Shown piece after piece: positions 28,022-39,300 of a stretch of DNA of 64,000 bases. The stretch lies in NCBI GenBank assembly GCA_945861435.1, contig CAMAUX010000016.1, positions 37,499 to 101,498 on the forward strand. The letters are read 5' to 3'. The notes under the pieces are model-generated. The model saw only the letters and a list, made by a program, of their open reading frames with translations. It had not been told where the DNA came from and searched no databases. The position numbers and the translations under genes were made by a program. This DNA is from Chthoniobacter flavus. Its GTDB lineage: Bacteria > Verrucomicrobiota > Verrucomicrobiia > Chthoniobacterales > Chthoniobacteraceae. Each line of letters starts with the position of its first letter. Position 1 is the first letter of the stretch.

Positions 28022-28175
28022 GGGCGAAGCCGGGGGGGCTGGAGGCTACCAACGGGGCGGCGTCCCACAAGGGCAACTTCACCCCGAGGCCGCGGAAGGG
28101 GTGCGTACGCTGCGTCCGCTCGACTTCCAGCTGCGGGCAGCCGAGGATGAGTTGCTGTTCCGTCACCCCTCGCAT
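28014..28175 (-). CDS. Possible small upstream ORF coupled to the GH57 gene
   Basis: 53 codons from ATG 28175, preceded by AAGGA at good spacing. Its stop overlaps the GH57 start by eight bases (ATGGCTGA), the classic layout for translational coupling, and the GH57 start has no Shine-Dalgarno of its own. The peptide (ending PLVASSPPGFAHG) matches nothing I recognise. It could be a leader peptide or a chance frame. Confidence 0.3.
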   Translation of the reverse strand: MRGVTEQQLILGCPQLEVERTQRTHPFRGLGVKLPLWDAAPLVASSPPGFAHG

Positions 28176-28277
28176 GCATCCCCGTCCTTTTGCAGAAGTC
28201 CAGTTCGTGGCCGTTCTTCGGCGTGCCCACGCCTCCATGTTTGGTGAAACTTTTTTTGCAGTGGAAGGAGCCTCGCG

Positions 28278-29864
28278 ATGAAGGCGGCGTGCGGACTGGA
28301 TTTCGGGACGGAGTCGGTGCGTGCCCTCTTGGTGGACCTGCGCGGGCGCGAACTTGCGGCGGTGGCGGTGCGTTATACGCATGGGCAGTTGGTGGAGAAA
28401 CTGCCCGGTTCTGAGCGCCGGCTGCCTGCCAGCTACGCGTTCCAGCATCCGCGGGACTGGATGGAGGCTGCGGGGCGGGCGGTGCGCAAGGCGCTGAGGC
28501 AGACCGGCGTGAAGCCTGCGGAGGTGGTGGGTGTTGGTGTGGACTTCACCAGTTGCACGATGCTGCCGTGCACGGCGGAGGGTGTGCCTCTTTGTGAACT
28601 GCCACGCTTCGCTTCGGAACCGATGGCATGGCCGAAGCTCTGGAAACATCACGGTGCGCAGGCGCAGGCGGACCGGATCAACGCGGTCGCGAGGGAGAGG
28701 GGCGAGAGCTTTCTCGAACGTTACGGTGGAGGGATCGGACTGGAGTGGTTTTTTCCAAAGGTGCTCGAAACCATCGAGCGCGCGCCGCGCGTGGCCGCAG
28801 CCGCGGAACTGTGGCTGGAGGCGGGAGACTGGCTGGTTTGGCAGTTGGTGGGTGGGGGTGCGGATTGCCTTGTGCGGTCGACCTGCCAGGCGGGGTACAA
28901 GGGCATGTGGAGTGCGGAAGGTGGGTTCCCATCGGAAGAGTTTCTCGGAGCGGTCCATCCACGGCTGGCGCGTGTGGTGGTGGAGAAGATGCCGGGACGG
29001 TTGCTGGCGCCAGGGATGGCCGCTGGTGGGTTGAGTGCGCTGGCCGCAAAGCAGCTTGGTTTGAGGCAGGGGACCGCGGTGAGCGCCGCGATCATCGATG
29101 CGCACGCGGGGGTGCCTGGGGCTGGCGCGTCGGAGCCCGGCACGCTGGTGATGGTGCTGGGGACGAGTGCCTGTCATATGCTCAATGCGCATGCCGAACG
29201 CCACGTGCCGGGTGTGGCGGGGGTGGTGAAGGATGGGATTCTGCCGGGGTTTTATGGCTATGAAACAGGGCAGGCGGCGGTGGGGGACGCGTTTGACTGG
29301 TTGGACCGGATCACGGGCCGTGGCGGGCTGGGTGCCTTGGGGAAGCTTGCTGCCAAACTGCCCACAGGGGCGGACGGGGTGCGTTGTGTGGACTGGTTTG
29401 GCGGCTGCCGGACGCCATTGATGGATGGCGGATTGCGGGGGATGTTCAGCGGGTTGGCGCTGCACCATGAACCTGCGCACCTGTACCGCGCATTGCTCGA
29501 GGCGACGGCGTGCGGATTGCGTTGGATTGTGGAGTTGCTCCGCGAGGGAGGCGTCCCGGTGGAGCGGTTTGTGGCGACCGGGGGTCTGCCGCATCACAGT
29601 CCGGAGGCGATGCAGGTTTACGCGGATGTGTTGGGTGAATATGTGGGCGTGCATCCCAGTCAACATGGCCCCGCCCTTGGATCTGCGATTCTTGGGGCGC
29701 TGGCCGCAGGGGAGTTTGCGAGCGCAGGCGAAGCGGTGGAGGCGATGGCTGTTCCTCGCAGTGGCGGTGCGCGGGTGTTTCGTCCGCGGCGTGGAAGTCG
29801 TGCGGCGTGTGATGCGCTGTACGCGGAGTACCGGCGGTTGGCGGGTTTTTTCAGCGGTCGCTGA
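28278..29864 (+). CDS. araB: L-ribulokinase (FGGY kinase)
   Basis: 528 residues; ATG preceded by GGAAGGAG at seven bases. FGGY-family kinase: CGLDFGTESVRALLVD (ATP/sugar site), VGVGVDFTSCTMLP (AraB-type, where most FGGY kinases differ), YGGGIGLEWFFPKVLET, AAIIDAHAGVPGAGA with the catalytic D region, VMVLGTSACHM and a final TGGLPHHSPEAMQVYADVLG block. The DFTSCTMLP and GYETGQAAVGDAFDWL strings are typical of ribulokinase. It would phosphorylate L-ribulose in arabinose use, but no araA or araD is adjacent, so substrate assignment is by family only. Divergent from the GH57 operon. Confidence 0.88.
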   Translation: MKAACGLDFGTESVRALLVDLRGRELAAVAVRYTHGQLVEKLPGSERRLPASYAFQHPRDWMEAAGRAVRKALRQTGVKPAEVVGVGVDFTSCTMLPCTAEGVPLCELPRFASEPMAWPKLWKHHGAQAQADRINAVARERGESFLERYGGGIGLEWFFPKVLETIERAPRVAAAAELWLEAGDWLVWQLVGGGADCLVRSTCQAGYKGMWSAEGGFPSEEFLGAVHPRLARVVVEKMPGRLLAPGMAAGGLSALAAKQLGLRQGTAVSAAIIDAHAGVPGAGASEPGTLVMVLGTSACHMLNAHAERHVPGVAGVVKDGILPGFYGYETGQAAVGDAFDWLDRITGRGGLGALGKLAAKLPTGADGVRCVDWFGGCRTPLMDGGLRGMFSGLALHHEPAHLYRALLEATACGLRWIVELLREGGVPVERFVATGGLPHHSPEAMQVYADVLGEYVGVHPSQHGPALGSAILGALAAGEFASAGEAVEAMAVPRSGGARVFRPRRGSRAACDALYAEYRRLAGFFSGR

Positions 29865-29887
29865 GGACGCTGTGGGAGCATGTTGAG

Positions 29888-30853
29888 CTAAGGAATGAGC
29901 TCAAGGTAGCCGTCGATGATCTGCTGGTAGGCGGAGATAATGCGCCAGCCGAGGAGGAGTGCGACAAAGGCGGAGGCGGCTTTGATTGTGAGGTCCACAG
30001 CCTGTGCGAAGCGTGCATGGGCATCGCGCTCCGCGTCGTGGCTCCAGCGTTCGAGATCCTGATCTAGGGAGCCGGTTTCTTCGCCGACGACCCAGAGCTG
30101 CATGAGGCTGGTGGGAAAGGTGCGGCTTGCAGCGAGGACGGGGCCCGGGGGGCGTCCTCCGCGTGCGTGCTCGATAGCATCGAGTGCTGCAGTGCGGATG
30201 CGATGGCTGCCGCTGGCATCGCCGGCGAGGCGGAGGATTTCGAACAGGTTAAGTCCGGCGCCGAGGCCGAGGCCATAGGTTCGGCAGAAGCGGGCGAGGG
30301 CGAACTGGCGGAGGATGGGGCCGATGACGGGTAGGAGATTGCAGACGGATTGGAGAAGCGGGTTTTGCAGGCCGTCGAACAAACGCCACGCGAGGAACGG
30401 GGTGAGAACCAGTGTGTAGGCGGCGAGGAAGAAGGGGAGCACCTGAGCGGCAAAGGCTGGGAGTCCCTCTGTGAGGAGCTTGGGGAGTGCGAGGCCGAGC
30501 ACGCCGAAGTGGAGCAGGAGAATGGGGTAGAGGAGTTTGCGGCGCAGTGTTTCCCGCCCTTCGGCGAGAGCCGCGAAGTGTGTGGCGAGGCCTTCGCAGG
30601 CTTGGTCGAGTCTGCCGCAGCGTTCGCCGGCCGTGAGCAAGGCAGTCTCCAATGGGGTGAAGAGGCTGGCAGCCTCGGCGAGCGCTTCGCCCAGAGGGTG
30701 GCCGGCGCGGATTCTTGCCTGCAGGGTGGTGTAGCTGGTGCTTTCGAGCCCGGAGATCCCCAGTTTATCGAGGGCTGTGGGAAGGGGAATTCCCACACGC
30801 AGCAGGCTGGCCACGGAGCGATAGAAACCTTCCTTTTGACGGAGGGATGCCAT
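29888..30853 (-). CDS. Type II secretion/type IV pilus inner-membrane protein F (GspF/PilC-like)
   Basis: 321 residues, shorter than the usual ~400 because the cytoplasmic N-terminal region is missing. Two T2SSF domains: the first starts FYRSVASLLRVGIPLPTALDKLG with GERCGRLDQACEGLA, followed by a hydrophobic pair (about 105-160); the second carries FCRTYGLGLGAGLNLFEILRLAGDASGS and VGEETGSLDQDLERWS, then a C-terminal membrane segment. No other secretion or pilus gene is nearby. It begins three bases after the stop of the AsmA/TamB-like gene, so the two are co-transcribed. Confidence 0.85.
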   Translation of the reverse strand: MASLRQKEGFYRSVASLLRVGIPLPTALDKLGISGLESTSYTTLQARIRAGHPLGEALAEAASLFTPLETALLTAGERCGRLDQACEGLATHFAALAEGRETLRRKLLYPILLLHFGVLGLALPKLLTEGLPAFAAQVLPFFLAAYTLVLTPFLAWRLFDGLQNPLLQSVCNLLPVIGPILRQFALARFCRTYGLGLGAGLNLFEILRLAGDASGSHRIRTAALDAIEHARGGRPPGPVLAASRTFPTSLMQLWVVGEETGSLDQDLERWSHDAERDAHARFAQAVDLTIKAASAFVALLLGWRIISAYQQIIDGYLELIP

Positions 30854-30856
30854 GGA

Positions 30857-32047
30857 TCAGCGGAAGGCCTCCACCTTGGCGCGTACGTCTGCCGCATCCT
30901 TCCCTGTGAGGGAGTCTTTGCCGCTTTTGAAGAACACGCGGGCGACGGTTTCCTCGAGGGGTTCTTGGGGCTCCGAGGAGAGTTGCTGGCGCGGCCTTCC
31001 TCCTTGAAGAGAGAGCGTATAGCGGATGATGCCGTTCCCGTCGTTGCTTGTGGCTGTGAGAGTGGGGCCGAGGAGATCAGGGCCTTCGGGGGCGGTCCAT
31101 GGGATGATGGTGAAGGAGAGTGCGCCGAGGGTGAAGGAGCCCTGGCTCAACTTTGTGGGTCGCATCCATGCACCGTCGGAGTTCTGAGTGGCGAGTTCGA
31201 GATGGAGGGCCTGCGGGAGCGGGGCGTCGAAATAGCTGGCGAGATCGAGTGCGTTGCAGCGCAGCAGCCCGGACCCATCGGCTTGGATGGTAAACTCGAG
31301 GCGGTCGTCGAATGCGCGCAGAAGTCCGGCGGGGCCGTTCCCGCCCTGCTGGAGTTGGGCCCCGAAGTCCACCGTCCTCCGGATGCGCGGGTGCAATTTT
31401 GGCAGTAGCTCGCCTTCGAGGTGGTCCGGGGCCGGTGTGGCGATCCGGAGTCGGTCGCTCTCGACCTTGATTTCGCCGAGGCGGACGCGGCCGGGGCCCA
31501 GTTCCAGTCCGGCCCAGTGGGCGAGCGGCATCTGGAGTTCGAAGCCGGTGCGTTTGTTGGAGATGAGTACGTCCTCGAGGGTGAGTTGTTCTAGGCGGAG
31601 GAGCATCGCGGGCCAGGGCGGCGTGGCGCCGCGGCCCGAACTGTTCGAGTGGAAGTGGACCTGTGTTGTGGAAGTGCCGGCTGGGGAGTTGCCGAGCTCG
31701 AGCCGGGTTTTGCCCAGATGCACGTCGCTAAGGACGATCGCGTCCATGCCCGAGGCGTCCTTTTCTCTGCGGTAGAAGAAGCGGAGGTCGTTCATCTCCC
31801 CGCCGGTCCACCGGAGAGCGCGGATGCCGAACCCGGAGCGAAGTGAGCCAGAGAGGCCCTCGACCGACAGTCCGGCTCCACGGCCGAGCCATTCGGCGGC
31901 TCCGGCGAGTGCGCGCAGGGGGAGGCTGGTGCGGGAGAGGGCGAAGGGGAGGGTGATTGCCAGTAGAGCGAAGGTTGCAGCGAGGATCAGAAGGAGTTTG
32001 AGCAGGCACCGACCCGCGAGGGCGCGGCGAATGAATCGTCGTGGCAT
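30857..32047 (-). CDS. AsmA/TamB-like membrane-anchored protein
   Basis: 396 residues from ATG 32047; a TTG at 32083 would add 12. A positively charged start and a single transmembrane segment (KLLLILAATFALLAITLPFAL) are followed by a large periplasmic beta-rich domain. The string LSVEGLSGSLRSGFGIRALRWTGGEM has the g.l.g.l..g..i..l.w.g pattern seen at the N-terminal repeat of TamB/AsmA-type lipid-transfer proteins. It is short for that family and homology is faint. The last 130 residues end with RVFFKSGKDSLTGKDAADVR. Coupled to the GspF-like gene. Confidence 0.5.
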   Translation of the reverse strand: MPRRFIRRALAGRCLLKLLLILAATFALLAITLPFALSRTSLPLRALAGAAEWLGRGAGLSVEGLSGSLRSGFGIRALRWTGGEMNDLRFFYRREKDASGMDAIVLSDVHLGKTRLELGNSPAGTSTTQVHFHSNSSGRGATPPWPAMLLRLEQLTLEDVLISNKRTGFELQMPLAHWAGLELGPGRVRLGEIKVESDRLRIATPAPDHLEGELLPKLHPRIRRTVDFGAQLQQGGNGPAGLLRAFDDRLEFTIQADGSGLLRCNALDLASYFDAPLPQALHLELATQNSDGAWMRPTKLSQGSFTLGALSFTIIPWTAPEGPDLLGPTLTATSNDGNGIIRYTLSLQGGRPRQQLSSEPQEPLEETVARVFFKSGKDSLTGKDAADVRAKVEAFR

Positions 32048-32112
32048 GGGCCGATCGTTCCACGGGGGAGGTGGAAATTCCAAAACAAACGCTCCGCGGT
32101 TGATTGGAGGAA

Positions 32113-32129
32113 TTTACCTCTCCTTAACA
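32113..32129. promoter_or_regulatory. Possible OmpR-type site resembling the 24.2-kb operator
   Basis: TTTACC-N5-TTAACA, again 11 bases between half-site starts, with an interior TCTCC close to the CTCTC of the site at 24219. It lies 166 bases before the secreted-protein locus that starts at 32295. Only two such sites were noticed by eye, so the match may be chance. Confidence 0.3.
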
Positions 32130-32294
32130 AGAGAAGGGGGGCGGCTTCATCGTTCTTTAAGACTCGGCATGGCAGAATCCGGGCCCAGAGATGTCGTTGC
32201 GGGATCTCCTCTCTCGCCGTTGCTGGGAAAACCGGGGCGGATGGGTGCCGGAATTCGCTGGGCATCATTAGTTAAAATTGTTAGTACTTAGTTT

Positions 32295-33347
32295 ATGAAG
32301 GATCACTCCCCTCTCTCCGCGTGGACACTGAGTCTGCTCGCCTCCACACTCTGGTGGTCTTCGCTCGGATCGGGCGCGGCGCTGGGGCAGACGGTGGTGA
32401 CGACGGTTCCGGTGGGTTTTGTGAAGGTCACCGCTTCGGCCGCTGCTGATTCCACGAATCCCTCGTTGACGGCGCTTTCGGTGCCCTTCTACGGGGCGGT
32501 TTCCTATGCGGGAACGATCAGTTCGGTGGATTCCACGAGCGCGCTTTCCTCGAGCGCCGCGGCATGGACGTCGGGGCAGTTTGTGTCGGCGCCGACGTTG
32601 CTGCGGATCAAGAGTGGGGCGAGCACGGGGCGCTTTTTTCTGATTTCTGCGAACACGTCTACGCAGGTGAGTTTGACGACTGGCGGGTACAGTTTGGTGA
32701 CCACGACGCCGACTGTCGGTACGCAGTTGCAGGTGGCTGTGGGAGACAAGTTCGAGATCGTCGCTGCGAACACGCTGGGGTCGGTGTTCGGCGCCGGTTC
32801 GGTGGCTCTGCAGACCGGTGCGAGTGCGTCGGTGGCTGACAACGTGCTGGCCTACAGTCCCTCCACCAACGGCTGGATTACTTATTTTCATGACGGGGCC
32901 AGTTGGCGTGACGCTGCGGTGAGCGGGAACCAGAACAACGTGGTGATCGCTCCGGACGCTGCATTGTTCGTGCTGCGCCGGGCGACGACTGCGGTGGACC
33001 TTTACTTTTCGGGCACGGTGCCGAGCACGAACGAGGTGGCGGACTGGGCGGGGAGCAGCGGGCGGTTTTTCGGGAACCGGTTTCCTGTGGACACGACGCT
33101 TGGCGCACTTGGCGCCCATACGTCTCCGAACTGGAAGAGCGGGCTCAGTGCTGGATCCTCTGACAACATCCTTGTGTGGAACGGGTCGACGTGGAGTTGC
33201 TTTTATTACAACGGCACGCATTGGCGACGAGCGGGGAGTTTGAAGGATTTCGACACGCAGGCGCTGCCGGCTGGCGGCGGCATGTTCATCACACGGCGGG
33301 GCACGTCCAGTGTCACCGGCACGCTCCAGCTCCCTTACACCTTCTAA
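32295..33347 (+). CDS. TIGR02597-like secreted protein
   Basis: 350 residues with a signal peptide ending near LGQTVVTT. The mature start TTVPVGFVKVT, the internal NTLGSVFG (after GDKFEIVAA), the repeated W..Y..DGASWRDA / WSCFYYNGTHWRRAG motifs and the final ALPAGGGMFITRRG all fit the TIGR02597 family of Verrucomicrobia, whose function is unknown. The two WxxYxxxxxWR units look like internal duplication. It ends ten bases before the giant repeat protein gene, making a two-gene secreted locus. The 211-base upstream region is AT-richer and contains three close TTAGT strings. Confidence 0.65.
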   Translation: MKDHSPLSAWTLSLLASTLWWSSLGSGAALGQTVVTTVPVGFVKVTASAAADSTNPSLTALSVPFYGAVSYAGTISSVDSTSALSSSAAAWTSGQFVSAPTLLRIKSGASTGRFFLISANTSTQVSLTTGGYSLVTTTPTVGTQLQVAVGDKFEIVAANTLGSVFGAGSVALQTGASASVADNVLAYSPSTNGWITYFHDGASWRDAAVSGNQNNVVIAPDAALFVLRRATTAVDLYFSGTVPSTNEVADWAGSSGRFFGNRFPVDTTLGALGAHTSPNWKSGLSAGSSDNILVWNGSTWSCFYYNGTHWRRAGSLKDFDTQALPAGGGMFITRRGTSSVTGTLQLPYTF

Positions 33348-33357
33348 TTAGATCGAT

Positions 33358-36300
33358 ATGCGCACCCTCCTTCATCTCCTCTCGGGCCGCTGGGCCTCAG
33401 TGTTTCTGGCGGTGGCCGCTCTCTGTGGCGCGGCACCGGCTCTTCAAGCGCAGCAGCAGACTACCGTGTATGTTGACACAGGGGCTGCGCGTTTGTTCTC
33501 GGACTCTGCGAAAACCCAGCCGCTTTCGGGTGGGACGTCCGTGGACGGCAACGGCTGCGTGGTGGAGTTGGGTTATCACAGCAGCGCCACCTCCAGTAAT
33601 AAGTTTGCGGGCGATTGGGTGCCGTTGACGGGGCCTAACGCGAAGAACACGGGCTTGAAGGTGACAACTGTTGGCGACCTGAGCGCGGAGGGGGCCGGGG
33701 ACGGTTCGCTGGCGCTGAGTCTCACGTTTCAGGCGGGGAGCACGGCGAGCGGGCAGGATCTGCCTGCTGCGGGCGTGCCCTTGGTGCTGCGCTTTTACAA
33801 CGCCACCTCGCTGAGTACGGCGACCCGGTACAACGCGGTGTCCAATGCCCTGTGGGCGTGGGTGCTTCCGCAGTCCGCTCCGAGCAATCCTGTGGTTGCG
33901 GTGTCCTTGGATGATGTCGGAATGGAGTGGCTTGGGGGCGCCAACTCTGCCTTTTACACGAGCCAGAGCACCGCGGTGCCGGTTTCGATCACCTGGGCCA
34001 AACCTGCGGACATCACTTACGGCACGGCGATTGGCTCAGCCCAGCTCAACGCAACCGCCCCCGCCGTGGTGGCGGGTTCTTTTGCGTACTCCGTGTCTTC
34101 GGGGACTGTTCTGGGGGTGGGTTCGCAGACGATCACGGCGACATTCACGCCTGCGGACGCGGTGAAATACGACGTGTCCACGGCGCAGGTGATCTTCAAT
34201 GTGCAGCCCGCGACCCTCACGGTGAAGGCCAACGACAAGGCTCGCCTCTACGGGGCTGCGGACTCCGTTTTTGACGGAGTGATCTCAGGTTTCGTCAATT
34301 CGGAGAGTGCGTCCTCGATTGGGTTGGTGGTTTCGTACTCGCCGCAGGTGAGCAGCACGAGGTCTGCGGGAACCTACGTGATCGCGGCGAGCGGTCCGCA
34401 GACCAAGGGGAACTATAATATTAGCTACGTTAATGGGACGCTGACGGTGGGTAAGGCTCCGCTGACGGTGAAGGCCAATGACAAGAGTCGCGCGCCCGCT
34501 GTGGCTAATCCGACTTTTGATGCGACTTACAGTGGATTGGTCAACGGGGATCTTTTTAATCAGATTCTTCTGACCGTATCCTTCGACACGATAGCTGCGT
34601 CCACGAGCGCGTCTGGCACTTATCCGATCACGGTGAGCGGCCCGTCCACGACGGCAAACTATCAGGTGACCTACTTGCCGGGAACGCTGACAGTCACATC
34701 GAAGACGGTTCCAGCGATTACGTGGGCTGATCCGGCGGCGATCGGTTATGGCACGGCGCTTTCGAGTGCCCAACTGAATGCGTCCGCAAACGTGCCGGGA
34801 ACCGTCACGTACAGTCCGGGCGCGAATGCGATCCTGTCGGCCGGAACGCAGACTCTTCAGGTGACCTTCACGCCGGCCGATCAGATCGCTTATTCGACGG
34901 CGACCAAGACGGTGGCATTGGTCGTGAACAAAGCGTCCCTCGCCGTGAAGGCCAACAACGCGAGCCGAATTGAGGGGCAGTCCAATCCGAGTTTCGCCGC
35001 GACTTTCACGGGTTTTGTGAACGGTGACTCCGTCGTATCGACGGGTTTGCAGCTGAGTTTTTCGACTGAGGCGAATGAGCGGTCTGTGGCGGGCACGTAT
35101 CCGATCTTGGTGGCGGGGCCGACCTCCTTGGCAAACTACAATGTGACCTATCAGGCAGGGACGCTGACGGTGACGGCGAAGATTGTGCCTGAGATTGCAT
35201 GGGGGGCCGGTTCGATCACGTATGGAACGGCACTTAACGCCAATCAACTCAGCGCGTCGGCCACGGTGAGTTCGAGCAGTGGGAGTTCAGCGGGTATCAC
35301 CACTTCGACTCGTGTGGAAGGTGTCTATGTCTACAACCCGCCCGCGGGCACCATCCTGCCTGCCGGGACGAAGGATCTTTCCGTGACCTTTATGCCCAAT
35401 GATAGCGTGACTTACGCATCAGTGACGGCGAAGGCGACGTTGTTGGTCGCGAAGGCCCCATTGGTGGTGAAGGCCAATGACAAGACGCGGGGCACGGATT
35501 TGGAGAATCCCGCGCTAGACGCCACGGTGAGCGGTCTGGTGAACGGTGACACGCAGGAATCCATCGCTCTTCGCTTTGAGTTCTCCACACAAGCTGTTCC
35601 CGGCAGTTCCGCTGGAACTTATCCGATTGTTGTGAGCGGTCCCCAAGCGACGGATAATTACGGTATTACCTACACAAGTGGTGCTCTGACGGTCAGCGGA
35701 AAGACCCTTCCGGTGATTGCGTGGGGTGACTCCTCGGGCAATCTGAGCGAGATTATCTCAGGCACGGCGCTGGGTGCGGCTCAGTTGAACGCGACGGCCG
35801 CGGCGCCCAACTCCACGACCTCACTCTCTGGTGTGTTCACCTACGAACCGGCGGCGGGAATTGTGCCGCCGACCGGGTTGCAGACGCTGAAAGCGACATT
35901 CACTCCGACCGATAGCACGACTTACGCGACGGTGAGCAAGACGGTGAAGATCAACGTGCTCGCCAAACTGGCTCCGGTGATTAGTTGGAGCGCGCCGCTG
36001 GAAATCACCTATGGAACTGCCCTGAGCTCCGCCCAACTCAACGCTGTTCTTTCTGTGCCTGCTGGCTCGCAGGTCGTTCCCCCAGGCAAGCTCACGTATT
36101 CGCCTGCGCCCGGAGTGGTGCCGCGCGCCGGGACGACGATCCTGAGTGTCACGTTCACTCCCGATGACGCGAACACCTACGCTTCGGCGACGAGCACTGT
36201 GCAGCTGAATGTCGCGAGGAAGAACCTGACCATCACGCCCAACGACAAGATCCGGGCGGTGGGTTCGGACAATCCTGCGTTTGATGTGAAGGTGGAAGGA

Positions 36301-39300
36301 TTGGTTGTCGGTGACAGCATCCCGGCTGGGGCCATCGCCTTCCGTTGCGATGCGGTGGCAACCAGCGCTGCGGGCGCCTACCCGATCACCGTGGTTCCCC
36401 CCCAGACGCTGCCCAGCGATTATAATGTGACCTTCGGCACGGGCACGCTGACGGTGAGCGGCAAGGTGGTGCCGGTGATTTCTTGGGGCAATCCGGCCGA
36501 TATCAGCTATGGCACGGCGCTTTCCGCCGCCCAGTTGAATGCGGTGGCGTTCCTTTCCTCTACGTCGGCGGGCACGGCGGTCAACACCGGTTCGGTGCCT
36601 GGGACGTACAGCTACACTCCTGCACTTGGGACGCTCCTGAGAGCTGGCACCAGCACTCTCACGGTGAACTTCACGCCGGCGGATGCGACGAAGTATGAGC
36701 CTGCGAGCAAGACGGTGAGTCTGAACGTGACGAAGAAGGCTCTCTTCGTGAAGGCGAACGATAAGACACGCGCGGTGGGCGTGGCTAATCCGGACTTGGA
36801 TGCGCGTTACGACGGGTTGGTGAATGGGGACACCAGTTCCTCCATCGGGCTGACCCTTTCGCTGACGACGACGGCGAATACCGACAGCCCGGCGGGTCTC
36901 TACCCGATCGTGGCTGCCGGGGCTGCGTCGACGGCAAATTATACGGTGAATTACTTCCCGGGTACCCTGACTGTGAGCAGCAAGGCGGTGCCGATTATCA
37001 CTTGGACGACTCCTGCGGCCATCACCTACGGGACGCCGCTTTCGGGCATACAGCTCAATGCGACCGCCTCGGTGGCTGGCACAATCGGCGCAACGACGGC
37101 GGTGCAGGGTACCTCCGCTTACAGCCCGCGCGAGGGCTCTGTCTTGGGTGCGGGAACGCAGACTTTGCAGGTGACGTTCACTCCGACCGATGCGAGCTAC
37201 TCCTCCATCACGAAGACTGTGACGCTGTTGGTCAACAAGGCACCGCTGACGGTGAAGGCCAATGACAAGAGCCGCAGCGCTGGCGGTGTGGATCCGGTGT
37301 TTGATTCGACGTACACGGGATTGGTGAACGGAGATTCCTTCGATAAGATTGGTCTGCCGGTGACGTACGCCGTGACGACGTCTAGTTCGGCGAATGGCAC
37401 AACTTACGCGATCATACCGAATGGGGCTGGGAGCACGGCAAACTATACAGTGAGCTACCAACCGGGCGTGCTGATTCAGAAGGATAAGATCACACCAGCG
37501 ATTGCGTGGTCCAACCCTGCTGAAATCCTTTACGGTACGGCGCTTTCCAGTGCGCAACTCAATGCGGTGGTGTCTGGTATACCGGGTACCTTTACCTATA
37601 CTCCGGCATCTGGAACGGTCCTGGCTTCCGGGGCTGCCCAGACGCTTTCCGTGACCTTCACCCCGGCGGATACTGCGACTTACGCGGTTCCTGAACCGAA
37701 GACGGTGACGCTGACGGTGGCGAAGCGGCCCCTTGTGGTGAAGGCCAACGACAAGAGTCGCAAGACGGATACGGAGAATCCCGCCTTCGACGCCACGTAC
37801 TTGGGTCTGGTGAACAACGACTCCGTCACCAGCATCGGCTTGAGCGTGCAGTATGCGACCAGTGCGGTGACTTCCAGTGCCGCGGGCGTGTACCAGATCA
37901 CCCCGTCGGGAGCATCGACCACGACGAACTACAGTGTGACTTACCAACCGGGCCTGTTGACGGTGACGAGCAAGATCCTGCCGGTGATCACTTGGGCGAC
38001 CCCCGCGGCAATCACCTACGGGGCGGCTGTTTCTGCGGCCCAACTCAACGCGAGTGTCACCGGTCTCCAGGGTGGGACATTCAACTACATGATCGGCAAC
38101 GGCCTCAAGGCTTCGGGGGCGATCCTGCCTGCTGGTACTTACGATGTTTTGGTGACGTTCGTGCCTAGCACGGCGGATCTTGCGACCTATTCCACCGCCA
38201 CGGCGCGCGTGCAACTCACCGTCAACAAGGCCGCGTTGACCGTGAAAGCCAATGATAAGACGCGCACGGTGGGCGGTGCGGATCCGGTGTTTGATGCGTC
38301 TTACACCGGCTTCGTGAACGGGGATTCCGCGGCATCGGTGGGATTGGGCGCGTCCTTCACCACGAGCGCCACGAGCGCAGACGGTCCGAACACGTACACC
38401 ATCACGCCGACCGGTCCTTCCAGTCTGGCCAACTACTTGGTGAGTTATTTGTCGGGCAGTCTGACGGTGGCGGCCAAGACCGCACCAGTGGTGGCGTGGA
38501 GCCCCCCTTCGGACATTGTGTACGGCACGCCCCTTGGCTCGCAGCAACTCAGCGCGACTTCGACGGTGCCGGGCAGCTTCACCTACAACCCGGCGGCCGG
38601 GACGATCCTTGGTGCCGGTTCGCGGACATTGAGTGTGACGTTCACGCCGGCCGATGCAGCGACGTATTCACCGGTGACCGTCGAGAAACCGCTCGTGGTG
38701 ACCAAAAAGGCCATCACGATCACGGCGGTCAATAAGGTCAAGGTTCAGGGTTCGGAGAACCCGGTCTTTGAGGCGACCTTCTCCGGTTTGTCCACGACGG
38801 ATTCCACGGCCAACATCGTGTCACAGCTCACCTATCAAACCACAGCGACCACTGGCAGTCCGGCCGGAGCCTATCCGATCACCCCAGGGGGCCTTGGGAC
38901 TCCGGATAATTACTCGATCGCCTACGTGCCCGGCACGCTGACGGTGACAAGCAAGAGCCTGCCGACGATTGTTTGGGCAGCTCCGGCCGACATCAGTTAC
39001 GGCACCACGCTGGGGACTGCGCAGCTGAATGCGACCGCGATCGATGCATCTACGAAGAAGGCGGTGGCGGGAACCTTTACCTACAACCCGGCTTCCGGAG
39101 CGCTCCTGTCTGCGGGAAATGCGCAGACGCTGTCGGTGACCTTCACTCCGGCCACAGCCACGGCGGCGACTTATGCGTCTGTGACGCAGACGGTCCCGAT
39201 CAATGTGTTGCGCAGAGCCGTGACCATCGCGGCTGATGCCAAAGTCCGCAACTATGGCGCTGCCAATCCGACGTTCACTGCCACTCCGGCCGGTTTCTTC

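Noticed and set aside
28022..28277. Possible structured RNA (4.5S/SRP type) between GH57 and araB
   Set aside because: The conserved GGAAGGAAGC-type SRP core and the expected long stem are absent.
35821..38547. Long reverse-strand open frame opposite the giant repeat gene
   Set aside because: Arg/His-rich complement of the repeat modules; no homology.
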